Source of the DNA: an uncultured Dolosicoccus sp.
GTDB lineage: Bacteria > Bacillota > Bacilli > Lactobacillales > Aerococcaceae
Reading direction: 5' to 3'
Assembly: GCA_945278685.1 (NCBI GenBank)
Contig: CALYPW010000003.1
Span: forward strand, 1-42,080
Length of the DNA: 42,080 nt
The position numbers were made by a program, and so were the translations under genes. This document shows, one piece after another, positions 1 to 8,862 of the stretch (the stretch's first letter is position 1; each line of letters begins with the position of its first letter). A model generated the notes under the pieces. It was not told the origin of the DNA, made no database searches, and saw only the letters and a program-made list of their open reading frames with translations.

Positions 1-24
1 GGTTCCTTCGAGACAACATCAAGT

Positions 25-54
25 ATTATAGCACGACTACTTTTGGTGTGTCAA
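25..54 (-). promoter_or_regulatory. sigma-A type promoter reading off the left edge
   Basis: Minus strand reads TTGACA - 18 nt - TATAAT (plus: ATTATA 25-30, TGTCAA 49-54); both hexamers are consensus. Confidence 0.6.
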
Positions 55-167
55 GAAAGAAATTAGCTTTCTTTTTCTACAATTTTTGATGGCTTCTGCT
101 GTCCCTTTGACAACATTCTATATAATACAGATCCACACTTCGTTCGTCAAGGGTATTTTAAAAATTA

Positions 168-199
168 ATATACACGGGCTCACGTACGCCCGTGTATAT
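168..199 (-). terminator. Rho-independent terminator of lplA
   Basis: TATACACGGGC / GCCCGTGTATA perfect arms just after the lplA stop, followed by a T-rich tract on the minus strand. Confidence 0.75.
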
Positions 200-214
200 A
201 ATGAAAATTATTCT

Positions 215-1225
215 TCATGAGAAGATCAAAGTCGTCAATTCTTCTGCCGTGATGTTTCCAATGTATCTGACCAAGTCCAATTCCTCTAAAACTTTTTGAA
301 TTTCTTCCTTGGTATACTTCGTACCTACCAAAGCTTCTTCCACATCAGAAATATTTCCTAGACCAAAGAAGTCTCCAAATATTTTTGCTTGGTGTACAAC
401 TCCTTGATCCACATCTAGGCGAATATCAACTAAGCCGAAAAGATATTTATGATCCACCTGAACAGTGAACTCTGGAGACTGTCCGTAATTCCAATCCCAA
501 TTCCCGAAACGCTCCTTTTGAATCTCGTACACTTTCTCCCAATCTTCATCCGTCAAGATCAATTCTTTGACCTGGGAACGATCGTCAACATCGAAGACTT
601 CTAAGAGAATCCTGTCACGGAACTCTTCCGTGGTTAAATCCTTGTATTGATCATCGACGAAAGGTCGAATGTTGGTGACGCGACTACGTACCGACTTAAT
701 ACCTTTGGATTCTATTTTTTGCTTGTTAGGATTCAGTGCTGCATTCACTGCCTCCAAGTCCGCATCATAAAGAATGGTTCCATGAGCAGTCATTCGCCCA
801 TCCTTGGCATACATCGCGTTGCCAGAAAATTTCTGATCGCCAATCAATAAGTCATTGCGACCTTCTAAATGAGCGTCCTCTACACCTAACTTGTGCAAAG
901 CGTCGATAACCGGCGCTGTAAAGCTGGCAAAATCCCGGAAGGAACCGTCATCATCTTTGATAAAACAAAATGAGAAGTTCCCGCGGTCATGATAAACAGC
1001 ACCACCTCCTGACATGCGACGAACCACCTGGATCCCGTGCTTCTCCACATACTCCTGGTTGATTTCTTCAATGGTGTTTTGGTTGCGCCCAATAATGATG
1101 GAAGGATCGTTGATGTAGAAAAGTAAGATAGGCTCATCTACTAGAGGATTCTCTACCAAATAAGTTTCTAAAGCGATGTTCAAACTCGCATCATAATTGT
1201 CTTTGCCGTTATCCACAAAATACAT
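215..1225 (-). CDS. lplA: Lipoate-protein ligase A
   Basis: 336 aa; RRMSGGGAVYHDRGNFSFCF and KFSGNAMYAKDGRMTAHGTIL motifs typical of LplA. Confidence 0.93.
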   Translation of the reverse strand: MYFVDNGKDNYDASLNIALETYLVENPLVDEPILLFYINDPSIIIGRNQNTIEEINQEYVEKHGIQVVRRMSGGGAVYHDRGNFSFCFIKDDDGSFRDFASFTAPVIDALHKLGVEDAHLEGRNDLLIGDQKFSGNAMYAKDGRMTAHGTILYDADLEAVNAALNPNKQKIESKGIKSVRSRVTNIRPFVDDQYKDLTTEEFRDRILLEVFDVDDRSQVKELILTDEDWEKVYEIQKERFGNWDWNYGQSPEFTVQVDHKYLFGLVDIRLDVDQGVVHQAKIFGDFFGLGNISDVEEALVGTKYTKEEIQKVLEELDLVRYIGNITAEELTTLIFS

Positions 1226-1259
1226 AAAGTTTCCTCCTGATAAATAAAAGATTTCCTTT

Positions 1260-1290
1260 AGTATAACCGAAAACGTTTTCGGTTTGTGAA
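1260..1290 (-). promoter_or_regulatory. Putative lplA promoter with a 20-bp palindrome filling the spacer
   Basis: Minus strand TTCACA - 19 nt - TATACT; AACCGAAAACGTTTTCGGTT perfect palindrome at 1265-1284. Confidence 0.55.
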
Positions 1291-1352
1291 AAACCCTCGT
1301 ACGCTTTTAGGTGAAACATCGGACAAGTTCAAATGTTTTATTTCAACACAAA

Positions 1353-1380
1353 AAGACCAAACCTCAACAGGTCTGGTCTT
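1353..1380 (-). terminator. Terminator of nrdD
   Basis: Minus strand AAGACCAGACC..GGTTTGGTCTT followed by TTTTTG, directly after the nrdD stop. Confidence 0.75.
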
Positions 1381-1387
1381 AACATTA

Positions 1388-3571
1388 TTAGGCATGATCC
1401 ATGTGTTTAACACGGGATGAAATTTCTTTGTGACGGCCATGAACCATTGGACGGGCTTGGGGATTTCCAAGATATCCGCACGTACGCTTGACCACATCAC
1501 AGGTAGACGGATCAGTGTTTCCACACTGTGGACACTCGAAACCACGAGCTGTTGGTTTGAAGTCGCCTTCAAAATCACACTCAAAACAATGATCGATAGG
1601 CGTATTCGTTCCGAGATATCCGACACGGTCATAGGCATAATCCCAAACGGCCTCCAACGCCTTTGGATTCTGGCGCATGTTGGGGTATTCACAGTAATGG
1701 ATGAATCCACCGGAACAATATTCTGGATAATCTTTTTCGAAATCAAGTTTTTCAAAGGGAGTTGGATTCTTGCGTACATCATAATGGAATGAGTTCGTGT
1801 AGTAATCTTTATCCGTAATGTCTTCGATGGATCCAAAGGCCTCTTTGTCCATACGCGCAAAGCGGTCCGTTAAACTTTCTGACGGAGTACTGTACAAACT
1901 AAAGTGGTAGCCATACTCCTCGCCCCACTCGTCGGCGTACTCCTTCATGCGGCGAACAATTTCCAAGGTAAATTCTTTGGCTTCAGGATTTCCTTCCCAC
2001 TCTGATCCGAAGAAAGTCGTAGCAACTTCATATAGACCGATGTAACCCATGGAAACAGTGGCTCGTTTATTCTTAAAGACTTCATCTACGGAATCTTCCG
2101 GCTTGAGACGCTTACCGAAAGCTCCATGCTGGTACATGATCGGTGCATTCTCTGGCGTCGCTTCCTTGACACGTTCGACACGGTAGACCAAGGCATCTTT
2201 AATAATCTCGATGCGCTCATTAAAAATCTTCCAGAACTTGTCCATGTCCCCTTGAGCTTCAATGGCGATTCTTGGCAAGTTTAAAGTTACAACTCCCAAG
2301 TTCATGCGCCCGTTGACCACATCGTTGCCTTGGGCATCTTTCCAACCTTGCAAGAAAGATCGACACCCCATCGGAACCTTGAAGCTTCCAGTAAGTTCGA
2401 CTAACTTATCGTAGTTCAAGACATCTGGGTACATACGCTTGGTAGCTGTTTCGATGGCTAATTGCTTGATGTCATAGTTCGGATCGCCTTTTTCTAAGTT
2501 GACGCCTTTTTTAAGGGTGAAAACTAATTTCGGGAAGATAGCGGTACGCTTTTCTTTCCCGATTCCTTTAAGGCGAACTTGCAAGATCGCTTTTTGGATC
2601 TCACGTTCCAAAGGCTGTGTCCCTAGTCCAAACCCTAAGGTTGTAAAAGGCGTTTGGCCTTGAGAAGTGTATAAGGTATTGATTTCGTATTCCAAACTTT
2701 GCATGGCGTCGTAAATATCTTTGCCGGTACGGTCCATGACGTATTCTTCACGCTTAGCCTCATCATCAAGCCACTCCTGGGCGATGGCGCGGTGCTTTTC
2801 CATATTAATGGCCGCGTAAGGGGCTAATAATTCGTCAATGCGGTCGGCTGAAGTTCCACCGTATTGCGAGCTCGCCACGTTGGCAAAGATTTGGGCCATT
2901 TGCGCTGCCGCCGTTTGAATGGATTTAGGAGATTCAACATCGGCATTTCCGATACGGAACCCTTGACTTAACATGCCCTCAAAGTCGATCAGACAACAGT
3001 TTGATAGGGGTGCATAGGGATGGTAGTCCAAGTCATGGTAGTGGATTTCGCCTTTTTGGTGGGCGTTGGCCACGTGCGGCGGTAACATCTTCAAGCCCAT
3101 GGAGCGAGCCACAATTCCAGCGGTCAAGTCTCGTTGTGTGTTGAAGACACGGCTGTCCTTGTTCGCATTCTCGTTGACCAAGGTATGCTCTTCATCCATC
3201 AAATCTTGGATACGTGCGTTAATATTGGTAGCATCTGAGCGTTCCAAATCGCGTTTGACGCGGTATTGGATGTAAGCTTCTGCGATTTGATTCAAATGCT
3301 CATTGATCAACGTTTGTTCGACAATGCTTTGGATTTCATAGATTTGAACATTGGACTCGAAACGTTCCACGATTTCTTGTTCAATGACGAAAACAAGTTG
3401 ACGTAAATGTTCCGCTCTTGTAGGAGTAAGACTGCCCTCTACGCTGGTGACAGCCTTGGTAAGGGCTTCATAAATTTTGTCAGCATTGAAATCGACTTCG
3501 CGTTTATCGCGTTTAATAACGGTTAGATGATCCAATTTATTGGATAGGTTTGGTAAAGATTGCTTTAACAT
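1388..3571 (-). CDS. nrdD: Anaerobic ribonucleoside-triphosphate reductase (class III), N-terminal ATP cone and C-terminal glycyl radical site
   Basis: ATP-cone-like N-terminus (VIKRDKREVDFNADKIYEAL), zinc-site cysteines CFEC..CPQC, glycyl radical motif RTCGYLG. Start chosen at MLKQS (3571) because of the upstream AGGGAG; the track gives 3604. Confidence 0.95.
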   Translation of the reverse strand: MLKQSLPNLSNKLDHLTVIKRDKREVDFNADKIYEALTKAVTSVEGSLTPTRAEHLRQLVFVIEQEIVERFESNVQIYEIQSIVEQTLINEHLNQIAEAYIQYRVKRDLERSDATNINARIQDLMDEEHTLVNENANKDSRVFNTQRDLTAGIVARSMGLKMLPPHVANAHQKGEIHYHDLDYHPYAPLSNCCLIDFEGMLSQGFRIGNADVESPKSIQTAAAQMAQIFANVASSQYGGTSADRIDELLAPYAAINMEKHRAIAQEWLDDEAKREEYVMDRTGKDIYDAMQSLEYEINTLYTSQGQTPFTTLGFGLGTQPLEREIQKAILQVRLKGIGKEKRTAIFPKLVFTLKKGVNLEKGDPNYDIKQLAIETATKRMYPDVLNYDKLVELTGSFKVPMGCRSFLQGWKDAQGNDVVNGRMNLGVVTLNLPRIAIEAQGDMDKFWKIFNERIEIIKDALVYRVERVKEATPENAPIMYQHGAFGKRLKPEDSVDEVFKNKRATVSMGYIGLYEVATTFFGSEWEGNPEAKEFTLEIVRRMKEYADEWGEEYGYHFSLYSTPSESLTDRFARMDKEAFGSIEDITDKDYYTNSFHYDVRKNPTPFEKLDFEKDYPEYCSGGFIHYCEYPNMRQNPKALEAVWDYAYDRVGYLGTNTPIDHCFECDFEGDFKPTARGFECPQCGNTDPSTCDVVKRTCGYLGNPQARPMVHGRHKEISSRVKHMDHA

Positions 3572-3608
3572 GTGGATGACTCCCTTGTAGACATATTTAT
3601 GCACAACT

Positions 3609-3656
3609 CATCAACAGGTTGTGTGTAAAACCTTATCAAGACACAACATATTGTGC
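3609..3656 (-). promoter_or_regulatory. Tandem NrdR boxes upstream of nrdD
   Basis: ACACAACATATTGTGC (3641-3656) and a weaker CATCAACAGGTTGTGT (3609-3624); starts are 32 bp apart, about three helical turns. Confidence 0.7.
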
Positions 3657-3766
3657 CAGTGACTCCAGTCTACTACATCTAGGGACCAGATGTAAAGTAC
3701 TTTCTGCGATTCTTTTTAGCAATTATTTCGGACAAGCCTCTAAGGCCGATACTATCAGTCTTACAC

Positions 3767-5008
3767 TCAAGATAGGTGTTTTCGCATCCAAAAAGGCACA
3801 TAGATCCAAGGCAATAAACCACCTATCAGGGGCAGAAAGAACATCCATAAGTTTTGAGTTTGATAGTAACCGATGCCGGCAAATACCAGTCCTTGAATCA
3901 CTAAGGTCAAAGAAAGGATCTTTTGCAAAGCTTTTCTTTGACTTCCTTGTGATTGGAGAGGATAGAGTTGTTGGAAAGGGTTATGTTGTTGATAATTCGC
4001 CAGCGGTACCAATTGAATTAAAGTGAAAAGGAATCCTAACACTCCCAAGCCTAACAGAGCATATACCTGCTGAGTCATGACGCATAGAGCGCTGATGAAG
4101 ATAAGCACCTTGAACCAGACACCACTGTAGGCATTGTGTCGAAGCAGTGCTCGTGCATAAAGATAGCCATAACGATCGCCAGACACTTTTTGGAGCAACC
4201 TCAATAAAGGGTCCAAATATTGGCGACGATGGATGGATGGTTCCAGTGCTTTTACATCGGCAAAAATGGACACAAACTTGTACAAGGCCGTTACGCGTCT
4301 GCGCTCTTCCTCAATGACATAGTCGAAATCAAGCCACTGTTTCCGTAAATAGATAACTTGCCATAGAGCCAGACACAAGATAAGTAAAGCACCCACAAGT
4401 ATGCACACACTTCCAGCAAGACTCCCCAACCACAGACTCAGACCGATTAAGGACCAGTAACAACCGCTAAGAAGTAAGGGCCAATGGAAGAGGCCCTGAA
4501 GCTGACGTTGATTGAAAATTGCTGCATAGCGCAGAAGGAACTCTCCTGCTTTTATTACTAACAAGGCCGCCAGAAATGCGCCCAGTTGCAAGCTTCCCCA
4601 CTGAGTGGCCACTCGGATAAATGGCAAGACCACTCCACTACCTACCAGAATCAGTATTACTGGGAATAAAAAGGCCAGGCCGAAGCCACGACGCCAGAAG
4701 CTTTGCCAAGCTTCTCCCTGAGCAAACAAATAGCTCGCATCAGCATTCTCTGTAAAATAAATGGGTCTGCCGACATTCAGTAGAAGTGTCAACCACAAGG
4801 ATAGAATCACCACCAGTGGCGAATGGATTTCTGCCAAGGGGACACTTTCTACCATCAAGAGTTGGTCTTTATAAATAAAGCTCATAAAGCCTAATAGCAC
4901 GAAAGCAATGATGGAGAAATGGTCATTGATGACCAAACGACCATATTTGGTAATAAAAGCGAGTAAGCGTCGAGCCCGCTCTTGCCAAAGTTCATGTAAA
5001 TTATTCAT
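3767..5008 (-). CDS. ecsB: EcsB-like ABC transporter permease
   Basis: Polytopic membrane protein directly downstream of an EcsA-like ATPase; ARRLLAFITKYGRLVINDHFSI.. N-terminus resembles EcsB. Likely start MNNLHEL at 5008. Confidence 0.8.
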   Translation of the reverse strand: MNNLHELWQERARRLLAFITKYGRLVINDHFSIIAFVLLGFMSFIYKDQLLMVESVPLAEIHSPLVVILSLWLTLLLNVGRPIYFTENADASYLFAQGEAWQSFWRRGFGLAFLFPVILILVGSGVVLPFIRVATQWGSLQLGAFLAALLVIKAGEFLLRYAAIFNQRQLQGLFHWPLLLSGCYWSLIGLSLWLGSLAGSVCILVGALLILCLALWQVIYLRKQWLDFDYVIEEERRRVTALYKFVSIFADVKALEPSIHRRQYLDPLLRLLQKVSGDRYGYLYARALLRHNAYSGVWFKVLIFISALCVMTQQVYALLGLGVLGFLFTLIQLVPLANYQQHNPFQQLYPLQSQGSQRKALQKILSLTLVIQGLVFAGIGYYQTQNLWMFFLPLIGGLLPWIYVPFWMRKHLS

Positions 5009-5750
5009 AGGACTGACTTTCTTGAGCAAGGCTCAGATATAAATCACGCAAGTTCCTGCCGGGCTTGTCCAGGATCTCTTGAAGAGTCTCCAAATTCCCA
5101 TCCGCTACTAGCCGCCCCTCTTCCAACAGAAGGTAGCGACTGCTCATCTCTTCCGCCATGCTCATCAAATGTGTCGTGAACAAGACCATTGTTCCAGCCT
5201 GAGCCCTTTCGACCAAGAGCTCTTTGAAGTGCTCAATGGCCAAAGTATCAAGACCCAAAAATGGTTCATCAATGATCAACAACTTGGCATCCGTCACCAA
5301 GGCACAGATGATCATAACTTTTTGCGTCATTCCCTTGGAAAAATGAGTCGGAAACCAGTTCAGTTGATTCTCCAAGCGGAAAATCTTTAAAAGAGGCAGT
5401 GCTCGCTCCATGACGACCTCTTGAGGAATGCCGTAGCCCAAGGCCACCATGTCTAGATGTTCCCGCAAGGTTAATTCTTCATACAAAATCGGCGTCTCTG
5501 GGATATAGGCCAACTGTTGGGCATAGGCTTGGTGATTATCTTGAATTGACACTCCATTAATGGAGACACTACCCGACTGAGCCGGTAGTAAACCTAGAAT
5601 GGTCTTCAAAAGCGTGGATTTACCAGCGCCGTTCAGCCCCAACAAGGCAACGGTTTGTCCCACTTTCATCTCGAAGGAGACCTCGTGGAGGACAGGCGTT
5701 TGTCGATAACCGCTGATGAGTTGACTTACCTTAAGCCCCATGGCTGTCAT
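5001..5750 (-). CDS. ecsA: EcsA-like ABC transporter ATP-binding protein
   Basis: Walker A GLNGAGKST, Walker B LLIIDEPFLGLD, signature-like FSKGMTQKV. Confidence 0.85.
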   Translation of the reverse strand: MTAMGLKVSQLISGYRQTPVLHEVSFEMKVGQTVALLGLNGAGKSTLLKTILGLLPAQSGSVSINGVSIQDNHQAYAQQLAYIPETPILYEELTLREHLDMVALGYGIPQEVVMERALPLLKIFRLENQLNWFPTHFSKGMTQKVMIICALVTDAKLLIIDEPFLGLDTLAIEHFKELLVERAQAGTMVLFTTHLMSMAEEMSSRYLLLEEGRLVADGNLETLQEILDKPGRNLRDLYLSLAQESQSYE

Positions 5751-6954
5751 CCTCCTCTGCTTCAGCGATGATCTTCCAAATCCTTAAGGCCACATCGTCT
5801 TTGGAGAGAAGGCCGGTCTCAATGAGTTGACCTTCCTTGCTTAAGAGCGTGACTTGATTAGTATCGGTGTTAAATCCAGTAGCTTCTTGAGAAACGTCAT
5901 TGGCAACGATCCAATCGGCTTTCTTCTTGTGCAGTTTGCCTTTGGCATACTTGATGACATGTTCCGTTTCCGCTGCAAAACCGATAATGGTTTGATCGTG
6001 AGTTTTCTTGGTGGCTAAAGAGGCCAAAATGTCCGGGTTTTCAGTCAAATGAATGGTTAAATCAGAACCATCGGACTTGATTTTCTGTTCACTGGGGTGA
6101 CTGACGCGGTAATCGCTGACAGCTGCAGCCATCACCGCATAGTCCGACCAAGCAAGAGAACCTTCCATGGCCTCCTGCATGTCGCGGGCACTTTCCACAT
6201 ACTCAACTTCCACTCCGTGAGGAACAGCTAATTGAGGACGAGTAGAGACTAAGTGCACATTGGCTCCCAATCGCTTCGCTGCCTTGGCCAGCGAATATCC
6301 CATCTTACCCGAAGAGTCATTGGAAATGTAACGCACGGGATCAACACGTTCCAGAGTTCCCCCAGCGGAAATCAGCACATTCTTACCTTCGAGAATTTTC
6401 TTCCATTTCGTAACTGCCACCACATCTTCCACCGCCTCAATAATGACCGATAAATCTGGTAAGCGTCCCTTGCCAGAATAACCTTCTGCCAAAAAGCCTT
6501 CCGCAGGCTCTATAAGGGTATAGCCATCTTCTCGAAGTTGGCGCAAGTTGCGTTGGGTAGCGAGATTATAATACATGTTCTCATTCATGGAGGGTGCGAT
6601 GACGCGCGGGCAATGGACAGCCAACAGGGTTGTCGATACGATCTCATCGCCAATGCCGTTGGCCATTTTACTAAGTATGTTTGCAGTAGCAGGTGCCACT
6701 AAAGCAACGTCGGCCCAGTCAGCCAAATCGATGTGCTGAACCAAGGTTGGATCTGTTTCATCAAAGGTATCGGTCAAGACCGGATACTTGGTCAATGTTT
6801 GCATGGTGAGAGGTGTGATAAACGCTTGGGCACCACTGGTCATGGCAACACGTACGTGGGCGCCTTTTTTGATTAGTTGACGGGAGAGTTCAGCCGCTTT
6901 GTAACTGGCGATGCCTCCGGTCATGAATAGGGCAATTTTCTTATCCTGTAACAT
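5731..6954 (-). CDS. coaBC: Bifunctional phosphopantothenoylcysteine decarboxylase / phosphopantothenate-cysteine ligase
   Basis: MTGGIASYKAAEL flavoprotein domain, PSMNENMYYN, and ISAGGTLERVDPVRYISNDSSGKMGYSLA synthase domain. Confidence 0.95.
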   Translation of the reverse strand: MLQDKKIALFMTGGIASYKAAELSRQLIKKGAHVRVAMTSGAQAFITPLTMQTLTKYPVLTDTFDETDPTLVQHIDLADWADVALVAPATANILSKMANGIGDEIVSTTLLAVHCPRVIAPSMNENMYYNLATQRNLRQLREDGYTLIEPAEGFLAEGYSGKGRLPDLSVIIEAVEDVVAVTKWKKILEGKNVLISAGGTLERVDPVRYISNDSSGKMGYSLAKAAKRLGANVHLVSTRPQLAVPHGVEVEYVESARDMQEAMEGSLAWSDYAVMAAAVSDYRVSHPSEQKIKSDGSDLTIHLTENPDILASLATKKTHDQTIIGFAAETEHVIKYAKGKLHKKKADWIVANDVSQEATGFNTDTNQVTLLSKEGQLIETGLLSKDDVALRIWKIIAEAEEDDSHGA

Positions 6955-7026
6955 AGATATCCTCTTTCATAATTCTTTCCTTTAATAGTATCAAGAACGA
7001 TGACTTTATCAAACTGATTTCACACA

Positions 7027-7052
7027 AAAACCGCCACCCGAAGGTAGCGGTT
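7027..7052 (-). terminator. Terminator of the PepSY-like gene
   Basis: Minus strand AACCGCTACC TTCGG GTGGCGGTTTTTG. Confidence 0.7.
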
Positions 7053-7063
7053 ATAAAATTCTA

Positions 7064-7822
7064 TTAGTTGTCTTTTTCTAAGCGGATAACTTTTCCGTTC
7101 TCGGCGTCAACTTCAATATCAAACTTGTCGGTGCCATCCTTATATTCGGCGGCCCAAACGGCTTGATAGTTGGCATCGTCGTCGCGGTCAATGGTCCACT
7201 CATGAACATTGGCATCGGCGTTCTCTTTTTCAATGACAGCATTGAATTCGTCGATGGTCAAGTAATCCTCTAAAGTCAAGGCAGCTCTAGCAGCGATGTC
7301 TTGGTCTTCAACGTCTAATTTGGTCTCTTGGGACTTTTGAACCGTTCCTTTACCGTTCTCATCCACATGGTATTCGAAATCGTATTCCATTTCAGCATCT
7401 GCACCGTCAATGTCGAAAGTGTAGGCGACCATGTTTTCAAGCTTCTCAATTTTCTTAACGTCAATCGTTAGAATTTCGGCTCCAGGATACTCTTCCTTGA
7501 ACTTTCTAACGGCTTCTTTGAAGTACTTTTGCAAGTCTGATTCTTCAACTTCGTCACCGGTCGCCACTTCTAAAAGTGAGCCCGATTCTTGAGAAGTTGC
7601 AAGCGTTGACCCTGATTCCTCATCAGAAGCCGATGCTTCACCAGAAGATGACCCTGAGTCGCTTGGTGCTGATTCAACAGATTCAGAAGATTCAGAAGAT
7701 TCGACTTCTACAGAAGTCTCTGGCGCCTCTGAAGAAGTTTCTTCTGCAATCACCGCGAACGCAGGAATAATCAGTGCCCCGAAGGATAAAAATGCCAGCA
7801 CATTTAATAATTTCTTTTTCAT
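7064..7822 (-). CDS. Secreted acidic protein with Ser/Glu-rich linker and PepSY-like domains
   Basis: N-terminal signal peptide (MKKKLLNVLAFLSFGALIIPAFA), low-complexity SSEAPETSVEVESSESSESVES.. linker, then PepSY-like segments ending FDIEVDAENGKVIRLE. Confidence 0.7.
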   Translation of the reverse strand: MKKKLLNVLAFLSFGALIIPAFAVIAEETSSEAPETSVEVESSESSESVESAPSDSGSSSGEASASDEESGSTLATSQESGSLLEVATGDEVEESDLQKYFKEAVRKFKEEYPGAEILTIDVKKIEKLENMVAYTFDIDGADAEMEYDFEYHVDENGKGTVQKSQETKLDVEDQDIAARAALTLEDYLTIDEFNAVIEKENADANVHEWTIDRDDDANYQAVWAAEYKDGTDKFDIEVDAENGKVIRLEKDN

Positions 7823-8015
7823 AATTTTATCATCTCCTCATGATCTTTGTACACTATTATTATATCTAACCCTTTCTACTTATGCAAAAAATATGTACAG
7901 GCATTCAATCCTCATCTCATCATGAGTAAAACCCTTTTATGCGATGTGCAAACCGACGCAATTAACGACATTGTCATAGGAGTTTGTGCTTTTATCGTAT
8001 TTTTTGGTGATTTTG

Positions 8016-8043
8016 TTGATGTTTTATATGGTCGTGCTATAAT
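8016..8043 (+). promoter_or_regulatory. Sigma-A type promoter of the pxp operon
   Basis: TTGATG - 16 nt - TATAAT about 50 bp before the pxpA start. Confidence 0.6.
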
Positions 8044-8092
8044 TGTTACTATCGTTAGGTTCGATTTGTTCATCGTTGGAAGGAGTATTCTT

Positions 8093-8848
8093 ATGAAAGT
8101 AGATTTAAACAGCGATTTAGGTGAATCCTTTGGCGCTTATACCATCGGTCGAGATGCCAACATTTTAGAATTGGTCACTTCCTGCAACATCGCTTGCGGA
8201 TTCCATGCAGGAGATCCCGCCGTCATGAACACCACCGTTCAGCAAGCCGTGGAGAATGGCGTTGCCATCGGTGCGCATCCCGGCCTCAATGATTTAGAAG
8301 GGTTCGGACGCAGAGCCATGCAGATTACGCCCAAAGAAGCCTATGAAATGGTGGTCTATCAAGTAGGTGCTCTGGATGCTTTCGTGAAAGTTCACGGCGG
8401 CAAATTGCAACACGTGAAACCCCACGGCGCATTGTATAACATGTCTTACGACGATTACGACTTGGCAAAAGCCATTGCCCAAGCCATCTATGACATCAAC
8501 CCCGAACTTATTTTCATGGGTTTGGCGGGTAGCGAACATATTCGTGCCGGCAAAGACATCGGTCTTCCTGTTGCCAGCGAAGTCTTCGCAGATCGTGCCT
8601 ATGATGCCCGCGGGCGTTTAGTTAGTCGATCCAAACCCCATGCAGTCATCCAAGAACCGCAGACAGCCGTCAAGCAGGTTCTGCAAATGGTTCAAGACGG
8701 CACCGTCACGGCGGAAGATGGCAGTGTCATTGCGATACAAGCTGACAGCATTTGTGTCCACGGCGATACAGATCAAGCCCTAAATTTAGTGCGAGAAATA
8801 AGCCGTGCATTAACCGCCGCGGGCATTCAACAAGAAGCTTTGATTTAG
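8093..8848 (+). CDS. pxpA: LamB/YcsF family 5-oxoprolinase subunit A
   Basis: MKVDLNSDLGESFGAYTIGRD..CGFHAGDP..KPHGALYN. Start set at 8093 (GGAAGGAG upstream), shorter than the ORF track. Confidence 0.93.
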   Translation: MKVDLNSDLGESFGAYTIGRDANILELVTSCNIACGFHAGDPAVMNTTVQQAVENGVAIGAHPGLNDLEGFGRRAMQITPKEAYEMVVYQVGALDAFVKVHGGKLQHVKPHGALYNMSYDDYDLAKAIAQAIYDINPELIFMGLAGSEHIRAGKDIGLPVASEVFADRAYDARGRLVSRSKPHAVIQEPQTAVKQVLQMVQDGTVTAEDGSVIAIQADSICVHGDTDQALNLVREISRALTAAGIQQEALI

Positions 8849-8862
8849 AAAGGTGAAACATC

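Noticed and set aside
1258-1860. 200-aa minus-strand ORF that could be mistaken for nrdG
   Set aside because: Its translation overlaps the nrdD C-terminal coding region in another frame and shows no radical-SAM CxxxCxxC motif.
3619-4026. Plus-strand 135-aa ORF
   Set aside because: Antisense to ecsB's 3' end and the nrdD operator; no recognisable domain or RBS.
7847-8092. N-terminal extension of the pxpA ORF
   Set aside because: It runs through the promoter; the family start MKVDLNSDLGE at 8093 has a good RBS.
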